Shown: positions 1-6,690 of the stretch, one piece after another | Position numbering within the stretch: position 1 is the first letter of the stretch | Layout of the letters: each line of letters begins with the position of its first letter | Position numbers and translations under genes: made by a program | The notes under the pieces: model-generated | Seen by the model: only the letters and a program-made list of their open reading frames with translations | Database searches by the model: none | Told to the model about the DNA's origin: nothing | NCBI GenBank assembly: GCA_036498265.1 | Contig: DASYFT010000044.1 | Location: 1 to 20,619 of the forward strand | Direction: 5' to 3' | DNA length: 20,619 nt | Source: Palsa-744 sp036498265 | Lineage (GTDB): Bacteria > Actinomycetota > Thermoleophilia > Solirubrobacterales > Solirubrobacteraceae

Positions 1-25
1 CCGGCTGACCGCGAGCGGATAGCCC

Positions 26-691
26 GTGACACCCCCGAGGCAACACGCGCCGCGCCGCGCCGGGCGCAGCTCCTACCGCTCTGCCCGGCCCGTCACGCGC
101 GCGCCGATCGGATACGGCGAACGGCGCGAGCTGGTCCGCAACCGCCTGATCGAGTCACGGCTGACTCCGAACGCGATCTCGCTGACCGGCTTCGTCCTCA
201 ACGTGGTGGCCGCCGTCCTGGTCTGGGAAGGGCTGTTCTTCCTCGGCGGCCTGGCCTTCATCATCGGGTCGATCATGGACACGCTCGATGGGCGCTACTC
301 GCGGATGTCAGGCAAGGGCACGCCGTTCGGCGCCTTCCTCGATTCGACGCTGGATCGGATCGAGGAGGGGATCGTGCTGACCGCCGTGGCCGGCTACTTC
401 GCCCTGCAGGGCAACCGCGCGGCGACGGCCGCGGTGGTGGTCGCCGTGCTCGCGTCGCTGATGGTCAGCTACACGCGGGCACGGGCCGAGGCGCTGGGCG
501 TCGAGTGCAAGGTGGGAATCGCCACGCGGCCGGTGCGGGTGGTGATCCTGGCGATCGGGCTGGTGTTCGCAAAGGGCGCCTCCCTCGGCGATTTCGAGCT
601 GCTCCAGCCGGCGGTCTACCTGCTTGCGGCGCTGAGCGTGATCACCGTCGCGCAGCGGATCTGGCACGTCCGCCGCGAGCTGCTGGTGTGA
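26..691 (+). CDS. CDP-alcohol phosphatidyltransferase, probable phosphatidylinositol phosphate synthase
   Basis: This membrane enzyme should transfer a phosphatidyl group from CDP-diacylglycerol to an alcohol. Of 221 residues, 81-110 carry the complete CDP-OH-P signature: Asp85, Asp88-Gly89, Ser92-Arg93 (usually Ala-Arg), Gly102, Asp106 and Asp110. The signature is flanked by hydrophobic segments at about 50-84, 115-150 and 170-212. The GTG start at 26 follows an in-frame TAG at 20-22, so the ORF cannot extend further. The first 30 residues are Arg-rich and unlike the family core, so a downstream start near Val37 is possible. The next gene is inositol-3-phosphate synthase, which favours inositol phosphate as the acceptor and phosphatidylinositol phosphate as the product. 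That substrate is inferred from context; phosphatidylglycerophosphate synthase is the main alternative. The family assignment is firm. Confidence 0.88.
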   Translation: MTPPRQHAPRRAGRSSYRSARPVTRAPIGYGERRELVRNRLIESRLTPNAISLTGFVLNVVAAVLVWEGLFFLGGLAFIIGSIMDTLDGRYSRMSGKGTPFGAFLDSTLDRIEEGIVLTAVAGYFALQGNRAATAAVVVAVLASLMVSYTRARAEALGVECKVGIATRPVRVVILAIGLVFAKGASLGDFELLQPAVYLLAALSVITVAQRIWHVRRELLV

Positions 692-745
692 CCTGGGCGC
701 TTGCTCCTGATGTGACCCGGGCCCCAGCTGGTGTGACCTGGGCGC
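683..745 (+). repeat. Three direct repeats upstream of ino1
   Basis: An 18-bp unit, CTGGTGTGACCTGGGCGC, occurs exactly at 683-700 and 728-745. A diverged copy lies at 707-724. The shared core TGTGACC sits at 687-693, 711-717 and 732-738, so the spacings are 24 and 21 bp, about two helical turns each. The first copy overlaps the stop codon of the phosphatidyltransferase. The arrangement looks like regulator binding sites, but no regulator is identified. Confidence 0.7.
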
Positions 746-761
746 CCCCGCGGAGTACTCT
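733..761 (+). promoter_or_regulatory. Candidate ino1 promoter
   Basis: GTGACC at 733-738 resembles a -35 element and lies inside the third repeat copy. TACTCT at 756-761 fits the actinobacterial TANNNT -10 box at a 17-bp spacing. Transcription would begin near 768 and give a leader of about 100 nt before the GTG at 868. Read from sequence only. Confidence 0.4.
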
Positions 762-867
762 CTCCCGGCGGCTCGATCCGGCATCCTGCCGTCCTACCTG
801 AGAAGCAGAAGGTCGTCCGCGGCCTCCTCGACCGGGCCTTCGCGCCCTCGCAAAGGACATCTCACTC

Positions 868-2106
868 GTGATCAAGGAGCACAGCAACGGTCGCGCCGAC
901 GGCAACGGCGCGTCCTCAACCAACGGCGCAGGGCGCTACCAGTCGGACAAGGTGCGGGTTGCGATCATCGGCGTGGGCAACTGCGCCTCGGCGTTCGTCC
1001 AGGGAGTCCACCACTACCGCGACGCCGATCCCAAGGAGCAGGTGCCCGGCCTGATGCACGTCGATCTCGGCGGCTATCACGTGCGCGACATCGAGTTCAC
1101 CGCGGCCTTCGACATCGACGCCACCAAGGTCGGCAAGGACCTCGGCCAGGCGATCTGGGCGGGACAGAACAACACGATGAAGTTCGCCAAGGTGCCCAGG
1201 AGCCTGGGGGTGCCGGTCCACCGCGGCATGACCCACGACGGCCTCGGCAAGTACCTCAAGGAGAAGATCACCAAGGCGCCCGGCGAGACCGCCGACATCG
1301 TCAGGATCCTCAAGGAGACCCACACCGACGTGGTCGTCTCCTACCTCCCGGTCGGCTCCGAGCAGGCGACCAAGTGGTACGTCGAGCAGGTCCTGGAGGC
1401 GGGCTGCGGGTTCGTGAACTGCATCCCCGTCTTCATCGCCAGGGAGGACTACTGGAACAAGCGCTTCAAGCAGGCGGGGCTTCCGATCGTCGGCGACGAC
1501 ATCAAGTCCCAGGTCGGCGCGACGATCGTGCACCGCACGCTCGCGCGGCTGTTCGCGGACCGCGGCGTCAAGATGCTGCGCACCTCGCAGCTCAACGTCG
1601 GCGGGAACATGGACTTCTACAACATGCTCGAGCGGGAGCGGCTGGAGTCGAAGAAGATCTCCAAGACCAACGCGGTGACGTCGATCATGGATCACGAGCT
1701 GCCCGCCGAGGATGTCTACATCGGCCCGTCGGACTACGTGCCCTGGCTGACCGACCGCAAGTGGGCGCACATCCGCGTCGAGGGACAGGCGTTCGGCGAC
1801 GTGCCGCTGAATCTCGAGCTGAAGCTCGAGGTGTGGGACTCCCCCAACTCGGCCGGCATCGTGATCGACGCCGTGCGCTGCTGCAAGCTCGCGCTGAACC
1901 ACGGCGTGGGCGGCCAGCTGGATGGGCCGTCGTCGTATCTCATGAAGTCGCCGCACAACCAGCGTCCCGACGACCAGGCGCGAGCGGACACCGAGAAGTT
2001 CATCGCCCGCTACGCCGGCCTTCCGGGCTCGCGCGCGAAGGGTCGCGCCGCGGCCGGGTCCCGCGCGGGGGCTCCGAGGCGAGCCCGCGCTCGCGGCGCA
2101 CGCTGA
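868..2106 (+). CDS. ino1: Inositol-3-phosphate synthase (actinobacterial type)
   Basis: This enzyme converts glucose 6-phosphate to 1D-myo-inositol 3-phosphate using NAD, the first step of inositol lipid synthesis. The Rossmann motif VAIIGVGNCASAFVQG lies at residues 31-46, after a 27-residue Ser/Asn/Gly-rich N-terminus. Family blocks are visible later, including GQNNTMKFAKVP, VVSYLPVGSEQATKWY, GDDIKSQVGATIVHR and LNVGGNMDFYNM. The GTG start has an AAAGGA Shine-Dalgarno at 852-857, ten bases upstream. The 412-residue length includes a basic Arg/Ala/Gly tail of about 25 residues (from about 2026) that the core enzyme does not need. It lies 176 bp after the phosphatidyltransferase and directly before a PimA-like/PHP fusion, consistent with an inositol-phospholipid locus. 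The function is very likely. Confidence 0.95.
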   Translation: MIKEHSNGRADGNGASSTNGAGRYQSDKVRVAIIGVGNCASAFVQGVHHYRDADPKEQVPGLMHVDLGGYHVRDIEFTAAFDIDATKVGKDLGQAIWAGQNNTMKFAKVPRSLGVPVHRGMTHDGLGKYLKEKITKAPGETADIVRILKETHTDVVVSYLPVGSEQATKWYVEQVLEAGCGFVNCIPVFIAREDYWNKRFKQAGLPIVGDDIKSQVGATIVHRTLARLFADRGVKMLRTSQLNVGGNMDFYNMLERERLESKKISKTNAVTSIMDHELPAEDVYIGPSDYVPWLTDRKWAHIRVEGQAFGDVPLNLELKLEVWDSPNSAGIVIDAVRCCKLALNHGVGGQLDGPSSYLMKSPHNQRPDDQARADTEKFIARYAGLPGSRAKGRAAAGSRAGAPRRARARGAR

Positions 2107-2121
2107 TCAGACGCTGAGGGA

Positions 2122-2155
2122 CCGGGGCGCCGCGGTTCGCATGGGGGCGCCCCGG
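2122..2155 (+). terminator. Hairpin after ino1, probable terminator
   Basis: CCGGGGCGCC at 2122-2131 and GGCGCCCCGG at 2146-2155 form a perfect 10-bp GC stem with a 14-nt loop, starting 16 bp after the ino1 stop codon. No T-tract follows, as is common for GC-rich actinobacterial terminators. The ATG at 2141 lies in the loop, which argues against it being the next gene's start. Confidence 0.55.
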
Positions 2156-2158
2156 CCC

Positions 2159-2164
2159 TATCCT
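2159..2164 (+). promoter_or_regulatory. -10 box of a probable leaderless promoter
   Basis: TATCCT ends six bases before the GTG at 2171, the spacing expected if transcription starts at the start codon itself. It lies just beyond the ino1 hairpin. No Shine-Dalgarno is present; the intervening bases are pyrimidine-rich. Confidence 0.45.
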
Positions 2165-2170
2165 CCTTAC

Positions 2171-3598
2171 GTGCCCGAGCCGCGCTTCGCGATCGCCCAC
2201 GTGAGCCCCTATCCGTGGGAGGCCGAGGACAACGAGGTGAACGCCTACGTGCGCAGCGCCGCGACGGAGCTCTCGCGGAGGGGGCATCGCGTGCTGATCA
2301 TCGCGCCCTCCCGCTCCCAGGAGCGGGTGCGCGACTCACGGCGGGCGCTTCGCGCCGCGCGCGGCCGGCCGCAGGCCCTGCTCGAGGGGACCGACGGTGG
2401 CACGCCTCGGGTGCTGGCGGTCGGCGAGGTGATCGACGTGGGGACGGCACGCCGGCGGCCATCGGCTCTGCCGATCGACGTGGCGCGAACCGTCGAGGAA
2501 CTGCTCGGCACAGTCGAGCTCGACTTCGTGCACGTGCACGAGCCGTTCGCACCGAGCACCTCCAACGCGGCGCTTCGCCACTCTCGGGCGCTCAACGTCG
2601 GCTCGTTCCACTCCTCCAGCGAACGCCTGCTCTCCACGCTGCTCGCCAGGCGCTTCGTCGAGAGCTTCTTCGGCAGGCTCGACGCCCGCACCGCGAGCAT
2701 GCCGGCGACGGCCGAGCTGATGGCCCGGCACTTCCCCGGCGACTACCGGCTCGTGCCAGACGACGACGGGACCGCCGCCCGTCTCGAGGAGATCTACAGC
2801 TCGCTCGCGGCGCGCCGTCACGTCGCCGAGGACGACACCGCGCTGAAGAGCGCCCTGGAGCGCCGCCCACTGATCGACGTCGACCTGCACATGCACACGG
2901 ACCACTCAGGCGACTGCGCCACGCCCGTCGAGGTCCTGCTCGCCACCGCCCGCGAGCAGCGGCTCGGCGCGATCGCGGTCACAGATCACAACGAGATCTC
3001 CGGAGCCCTCGAGGCCCGCGACCGGGCCCGCGCGGCTGGCGTCAAGGTGATCGTCGGCGAGGAGGTGAAGACCGCCGGGCAGGGCGAGGTGATCGGTCTG
3101 TTCATCGAGGAGAAGATCCCTCGCGGCCTCAGCATGGAGGAGACCGTGGCCGAGATCAGGCGCCAGGGCGGTCTCGTCTACGTGCCGCATCCGTTCGACC
3201 GGATGCACTCGGTCCCCGACTACGAGCATCTGCTGACGATCCTGGACGACGTCGACGCGATCGAGGTCTTCAACCCCCGCGTGGCGATCGGCGCCTTCAA
3301 CGAGGAGGCATCGCGCTTCGCCGCCAAGTACCGGATCCCGGCAGGCGCCGGCTCCGACTCGCACGTCGCACAGGGACTCGGCTCGGTCCGCCTTCGGATG
3401 CGCGACTTCGACGGGCCGCAGGAGTTCATGCAGTCGCTGCGCGACGCCGACATCCTCACGCGTCCCTCCTCGCTGCTCTACGTGCAGGCGCTCAAGTTCC
3501 TGCAGACACGCGCCACCCCGCCCTCCGCGCGCCGGGCGAGCAAGGCCCGGCGCCTGAGGCGGCTCAAGCGAGCGCACAGGAGCGGCGGGCGCAGGTAG
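2171..3598 (+). CDS. PimA-like GT4 N-terminal domain fused to PHP metallophosphoesterase
   Basis: The protein has 475 residues. Residues 1-215 resemble the acceptor half of GT4 glycosyltransferases such as PimA: IAHVSPYPW at the start, LSRRGHRVLIIAP, and FVHVHEPFAPSTS with the His-Glu-Pro at 123-125. The sequence then passes from RLVPDD to a GT-like terminal helix (AARLEEIYSSLAARR), with no donor-sugar domain. Residues 236-445 form a complete PHP domain with metal ligands His240 and His242 (HMH), His273 (TDH), Glu297 or Glu298, His340 (PHP) and Asp396/His398 (DSH). The tail is Arg/Lys-rich. The start is GTG 2171 rather than ATG 2141, because the ATG lies in the ino1 hairpin and TATCCT precedes the GTG. 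Hydrolysis of a phosphoester is expected from the PHP family. An inositol-lipid substrate is inferred from the PimA-like half and neighbours. Retention of glycosyltransferase activity is unlikely. Confidence 0.82.
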   Translation: MPEPRFAIAHVSPYPWEAEDNEVNAYVRSAATELSRRGHRVLIIAPSRSQERVRDSRRALRAARGRPQALLEGTDGGTPRVLAVGEVIDVGTARRRPSALPIDVARTVEELLGTVELDFVHVHEPFAPSTSNAALRHSRALNVGSFHSSSERLLSTLLARRFVESFFGRLDARTASMPATAELMARHFPGDYRLVPDDDGTAARLEEIYSSLAARRHVAEDDTALKSALERRPLIDVDLHMHTDHSGDCATPVEVLLATAREQRLGAIAVTDHNEISGALEARDRARAAGVKVIVGEEVKTAGQGEVIGLFIEEKIPRGLSMEETVAEIRRQGGLVYVPHPFDRMHSVPDYEHLLTILDDVDAIEVFNPRVAIGAFNEEASRFAAKYRIPAGAGSDSHVAQGLGSVRLRMRDFDGPQEFMQSLRDADILTRPSSLLYVQALKFLQTRATPPSARRASKARRLRRLKRAHRSGGRR

Positions 3599-3678
3599 AG
3601 CGAGCCGAGCCCGGGAAAGCGCAACTACTGGTGCACCTCCAAGGACAAGACGACCCATCGTCAAATCCCTCCGGGTCG

Positions 3679-4284
3679 ATGCCAGTGACCGATGACGAGA
3701 TCCGGGAGAAGTACCTCGAGCGCGCCATTCGCGAGCTCAACACGCTCACCCGGGAGCTGCAGTCCTGTCCGCACTGCCCCCGCGGGAACCTCATGCCCGT
3801 GCTCGGTTCCGGCCACCCGCAGGCGGACATCATGCTGCTCAAGCACTCGGCCATGCCATCGGAGATCGAGGAGGGAGTCGCGTTCTACGGGCGCGCCGGC
3901 AGTGCGCTGATGAAGTCGCTCAAGCGGTTGTCGATCGATCCGCTCGCCGTCTACGGGACGCTCTGCGTGAAGTGCCCGCTGAGCGACTCCTCGCTGGCCG
4001 ACTTCGCCTGCGTCTCGAGGGTCGTCGAGGAGATCGCGATCGTGCAGCCGAGGATCATCGTGGTGATGGGCGCCGAGGCGCTGGATGCGCTCGGCGAGAT
4101 GGACATCCCGCTCGCGCGCCCGTTGCGCGCCGAGCTCGGAGAGCTACAGCAGCTGACGCCGACGATCGACGCGCTGTACGTGCCGGACATCGACGACTCC
4201 CTGGACGAGCAGGACGCCAAGCGCGAGTTCTGGGCGGCGTTCCGGGCGCTCGGCGACTGGTACGCGGCGCAGCCGCCCTACTGA
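3679..4284 (+). CDS. Uracil-DNA glycosylase family-4-like protein lacking catalytic motifs
   Basis: This 201-residue protein has the layout of Fe-S uracil-DNA glycosylases. Four likely cluster cysteines are Cys30 and Cys33 (SCPHC), Cys99 (LCVKCP) and Cys111 (FACVSRVVEEI). YGRAGSALM (70-78) matches the usual FVGRAG segment, and QPRIIVVMGAEAL (123-135) matches IRPKVIVALG. The water-activating GEAPG motif is replaced by LLKHSAMPSE (53-62). No HPSP-like motif follows; YVPDIDDSLDE (167-177) takes its place. DNA repair activity is therefore doubtful, and binding or another reaction is possible. The start is uncertain: ATG 3679 has no clear Shine-Dalgarno, and GTG 3631, in frame, would add 16 residues. 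It follows the PHP fusion by 80 bp and its 3' end overlaps the convergent dehydrogenase gene by 7 bp. Confidence 0.75.
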   Translation: MPVTDDEIREKYLERAIRELNTLTRELQSCPHCPRGNLMPVLGSGHPQADIMLLKHSAMPSEIEEGVAFYGRAGSALMKSLKRLSIDPLAVYGTLCVKCPLSDSSLADFACVSRVVEEIAIVQPRIIVVMGAEALDALGEMDIPLARPLRAELGELQQLTPTIDALYVPDIDDSLDEQDAKREFWAAFRALGDWYAAQPPY

Positions 4285-5228
4285 GCCGGCGCGAGGACGA
4301 GCACGATCTTGCCGAGCTTCCCTCCGGCTTCGAAGCGCTCGTAGGCGGCCGCGGCCTGCTCGAGCGGGAACGTGGCTGCGATCGGCACGCGCAGCACCCC
4401 GCTGTCGAACAGCGGCAGCACGTCGTGCTCGAGTCGCCGGGCGAGGAGGGCTTTGTCCTCGAGCGGCCGCGAACGCATCGTCGAGCCGAGGATGCGGGCC
4501 CGCTTGACCATGAGCAGCAGCAGGTTCAGCTCGCCCTTGGCGCCCGCCGAGCTGCCGATCACCGCGATCCTGCCACCCGTCGCAAGCGAGGCGAGGTTCT
4601 CGGGAAGGTTGCCGGCCCCCACCAGCTCGAGGATCAGGTCGAACGGGCCGTGCTCGGCGAACCCCTCCGGCGGTATCACCTCGGCGCCCAGCTCGGCGAC
4701 CGCCTCGCGCAGCGCCTCGTGACGCACGGTCGCCGTCACGCGCGCTCCGGCCGCGTTGGCCAGCTGGATCGCCGCCGTGCCGACCCCGCCGGCGCCACCG
4801 TGTACCAGCAGGTGATCCCCAGGGCCCAGCCCCGCCTGGGTGAAGAGCGCGTCGTGCGCGGTCACGAACACCTCCGGCAGCCCGCCTGCGTCCGGCCAGT
4901 CGAGGTTCCGGGGCACCGGCATGAAGAGGCGCTCGTGGGCGACCGCGAGCTCCGCCTGCGCGCCTCCGCCGATGATCGCCATCACCCGCTCGCCCTCGGC
5001 GAACCGTTCGGCCCCCTCGCCGAGCGCCGCCACCTCGCCGGCCAGCTCCATCCCCGGGATGTCAGCGGGCCATCCCGGGGGCGCAGGGTAGAGGCCGCGC
5101 CGCTGATGCATGTCGGCACCGTTCAGGCCGGCGGCATGGACGCGCACGAGCAGCTCGCCCTTGCCGGGGACGGGATCGGGATGCTCCTCTATGACTATCT
5201 GCTCGTCGCGGATCGTGACGGCGCGCAT
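4278..5228 (-). CDS. Quinone oxidoreductase-type zinc-independent alcohol dehydrogenase family protein
   Basis: This is a 316-residue MDR-family NAD(P)H oxidoreductase. A GroES-like N-terminal domain (VHAAGLNGADMHQRRGLYP, then IPGMELAGEV) precedes a Rossmann domain with the dinucleotide motif HGGAGGVGTAAIQLA near 140-155. No structural-zinc Cys cluster is visible, as in quinone oxidoreductase (zeta-crystallin) relatives. The substrate is unknown. The start is the ATG at 5228, which begins MRAVTIRDEQIVIEE; longer readings run back into the upstream gene. The stop of the upstream methyltransferase is ten bases away and its TAG forms part of TAGGGT, a possible -10 box seven bases before this ATG. 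The gene may therefore have its own leaderless transcript as well as read-through from the operon. Confidence 0.85.
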   Translation of the reverse strand: MRAVTIRDEQIVIEEHPDPVPGKGELLVRVHAAGLNGADMHQRRGLYPAPPGWPADIPGMELAGEVAALGEGAERFAEGERVMAIIGGGAQAELAVAHERLFMPVPRNLDWPDAGGLPEVFVTAHDALFTQAGLGPGDHLLVHGGAGGVGTAAIQLANAAGARVTATVRHEALREAVAELGAEVIPPEGFAEHGPFDLILELVGAGNLPENLASLATGGRIAVIGSSAGAKGELNLLLLMVKRARILGSTMRSRPLEDKALLARRLEHDVLPLFDSGVLRVPIAATFPLEQAAAAYERFEAGGKLGKIVLVLAPAQ

Positions 5229-5235
5229 CCGCAGA

Positions 5236-5241
5236 ACCCTA
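5236..5241 (-). promoter_or_regulatory. -10 box overlapping the upstream stop codon
   Basis: On the minus strand TAGGGT lies seven bases before the ATG at 5228. Its first three bases are the TAG stop of the RNA methyltransferase gene. This fits a leaderless internal promoter, but stop-codon overlap could make the match accidental. Confidence 0.3.
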
Positions 5242-6690
5242 TCCGCGCTCGAGCAGCGCCACGCACTCGATGTGGTGGGTCTGCGGGAACATGTCAACCG
5301 GCCGCACACGTCTGAGAGACCAGCCCGCCTCGACGAGTTCCGCGGCGTTGGGGGCGAGCGTCGTCGGGTTGCAGGAGACGTAGACGATGCGCTTGGGGGA
5401 GGCGTCGACGATCCGGTGGACGACCTTCTTGGACAGGCCTGCCCGCGGCGGGTCCACGACGACGAGATCGGGCCGCCCGGCGCGCTCGAGCAGCTCGGGG
5501 AGAGCCAGCCGGGTATCGCCGGCGAAGAAGTGCGCCTTCTCGATGCCGTTGCGCCGGGCCCCCGCGATCGCGTCCGCGACCGCCTCCTCGACCAGCTCGA
5601 TGCCCCACAGCTCGCCGGCGCGTGGCGCGAGCGTGAGCGCGATCGTCCCGATGCCGGAGTAGAGGTCGTAGACGCGCTCCCAGCCCTCGAGCGCGGCGTA
5701 CTCGGTCACGACGTCGTAGAGCTTCTCGGCCATCTCGGTGTTCGTCTGGAAGAAGGCCTCCGGCGAGATCCGCAGGTCGAGCTCGCCGAGTCGCTCGGGC
5801 ACCTCGGCCTCACCCCACACCAGCTCGGTCTCGCCTCCCGCGGTCGTCTCCGCGAGGCTGTGCGAGCGCGTCCACAGCACCCCCGCGAGGCCCTCGCCGA
5901 GCTCCTCCGAAAGCGCCGCCGCGAGGCCGCCCGCGTCGAGCTCGCCGTGGGTGGTCACGAGGCGCACCTGCAGCCTGCCGCTGCGGCGTCCCTCGCGAAC
6001 GACCAGGTTGCGAAGTCGGGGACGCCCGTCGGCGCCCGGCCCGGTGCGCTCGCCGCGCACGTCCTCTCCGGCACCCCGGGGGGCGCGGCCGCGGTCCCAG
6101 GCGTCGAGGCCCTGCGCCCGGCACCAGCGCAACGCGGCCTCGCGCGCGAGGTTGCCGCGCTCTGACGCCAGCAGGCAGTCCTCCATGGCCAGCACCCGGT
6201 TGCCGCCGGCCGGTGCATGGAAGCCGCATACGAGCTCCTCGCCGGCGCCGCCGCCGAACGAGTACTCGAGCTTGTTGCGGTAGCGCCACTGCTCGAGCGC
6301 GGGAACGATGTCCTCGAGCTCGAAGCCGTCCAGCCGGCCGATGCGGCGCAGCGCCTCGTCGACCTGATCGCGCTTGATCTGCAGCTGGCGCTCGTAGGGG
6401 ATCACCTGCCAGGGCACGCCCGGATGGTCGGCGAGCGGCGGTATCCGCTCGGGACTCGGCTCCAGGACCTCCAGCGCGCGGGCGTGCGCGTAGCTTCGCT
6501 TGCGCTTGTGGACCACCGCGCGCACCCGGTCGCCGGGGATCGCGCCGGCGACGAACACGACGTAGCCGCCCTCGCCGAGTCGCGCCACGCCCTCGCCGCC
6601 GAAGGCGAGCGAGTCGACCTCCAGCTCGAGCTCGTCGCCACGCTGCGGGCGCGGCATCCCGGCCGGTCCAGCGGCGGGCTCCGCGCTCAT
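5239..6690 (-). CDS. TRAM-domain RNA (uracil-5-)-methyltransferase, TrmA/RlmD family
   Basis: This 483-residue enzyme should use S-adenosylmethionine to form 5-methyluridine in rRNA or tRNA. An N-terminal TRAM domain spans about 15-75 (LELEVDSLAFGGEGVAR). The methyltransferase core has VYDLYSGIGTIALTLA for SAM binding and VVVDPPRAGLS. The nucleophile is Cys440 in YVSCNPTTLA and the general base is Glu475 in THHIECVALLE. In RlmD the segment after the TRAM domain has the Fe-S motif CxxxxxCGGC; here it reads DHPGVPWQVIPYERQ with no cysteine, so a cluster seems absent. RNA target and site cannot be set from sequence. The ATG overlaps the upstream carbamoyltransferase stop (ATGA, 6687-6690), so the two are translationally coupled. 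Confidence 0.9.
   Translation of the reverse strand: MSAEPAAGPAGMPRPQRGDELELEVDSLAFGGEGVARLGEGGYVVFVAGAIPGDRVRAVVHKRKRSYAHARALEVLEPSPERIPPLADHPGVPWQVIPYERQLQIKRDQVDEALRRIGRLDGFELEDIVPALEQWRYRNKLEYSFGGGAGEELVCGFHAPAGGNRVLAMEDCLLASERGNLAREAALRWCRAQGLDAWDRGRAPRGAGEDVRGERTGPGADGRPRLRNLVVREGRRSGRLQVRLVTTHGELDAGGLAAALSEELGEGLAGVLWTRSHSLAETTAGGETELVWGEAEVPERLGELDLRISPEAFFQTNTEMAEKLYDVVTEYAALEGWERVYDLYSGIGTIALTLAPRAGELWGIELVEEAVADAIAGARRNGIEKAHFFAGDTRLALPELLERAGRPDLVVVDPPRAGLSKKVVHRIVDASPKRIVYVSCNPTTLAPNAAELVEAGWSLRRVRPVDMFPQTHHIECVALLERG

Noticed and set aside
1..22. Possible end of an upstream gene closing at TAG 20-22
   Set aside because: Only six sense codons are visible, too few to support a gene.
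505..801. Plus-strand ORF whose translation contains repeated VTWA/VTRA segments
   Set aside because: It overlaps the phosphatidyltransferase in another frame. The peptide repeats simply reflect the 18-bp DNA repeats, and no domain or start signal supports it.
916..1956. Long minus-strand ORF antisense to ino1
   Set aside because: High GC produces long open antisense frames. The composition is His/Asp/Arg/Leu-biased shadow with no domain.
2141..2170. ATG start for the PHP fusion
   Set aside because: It lies in the loop of the ino1 hairpin; the GTG at 2171 has a -10 box and starts the conserved domain.
2215..3678. Long reading frame upstream of the UDG-like gene in the same frame
   Set aside because: It is the Arg-rich shadow of the PHP fusion. 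The UDG-like domain begins near 3679.
3972..5315. Long plus-strand ORF antisense to the dehydrogenase
   Set aside because: It is a compositional shadow of a clear MDR-family gene on the minus strand.
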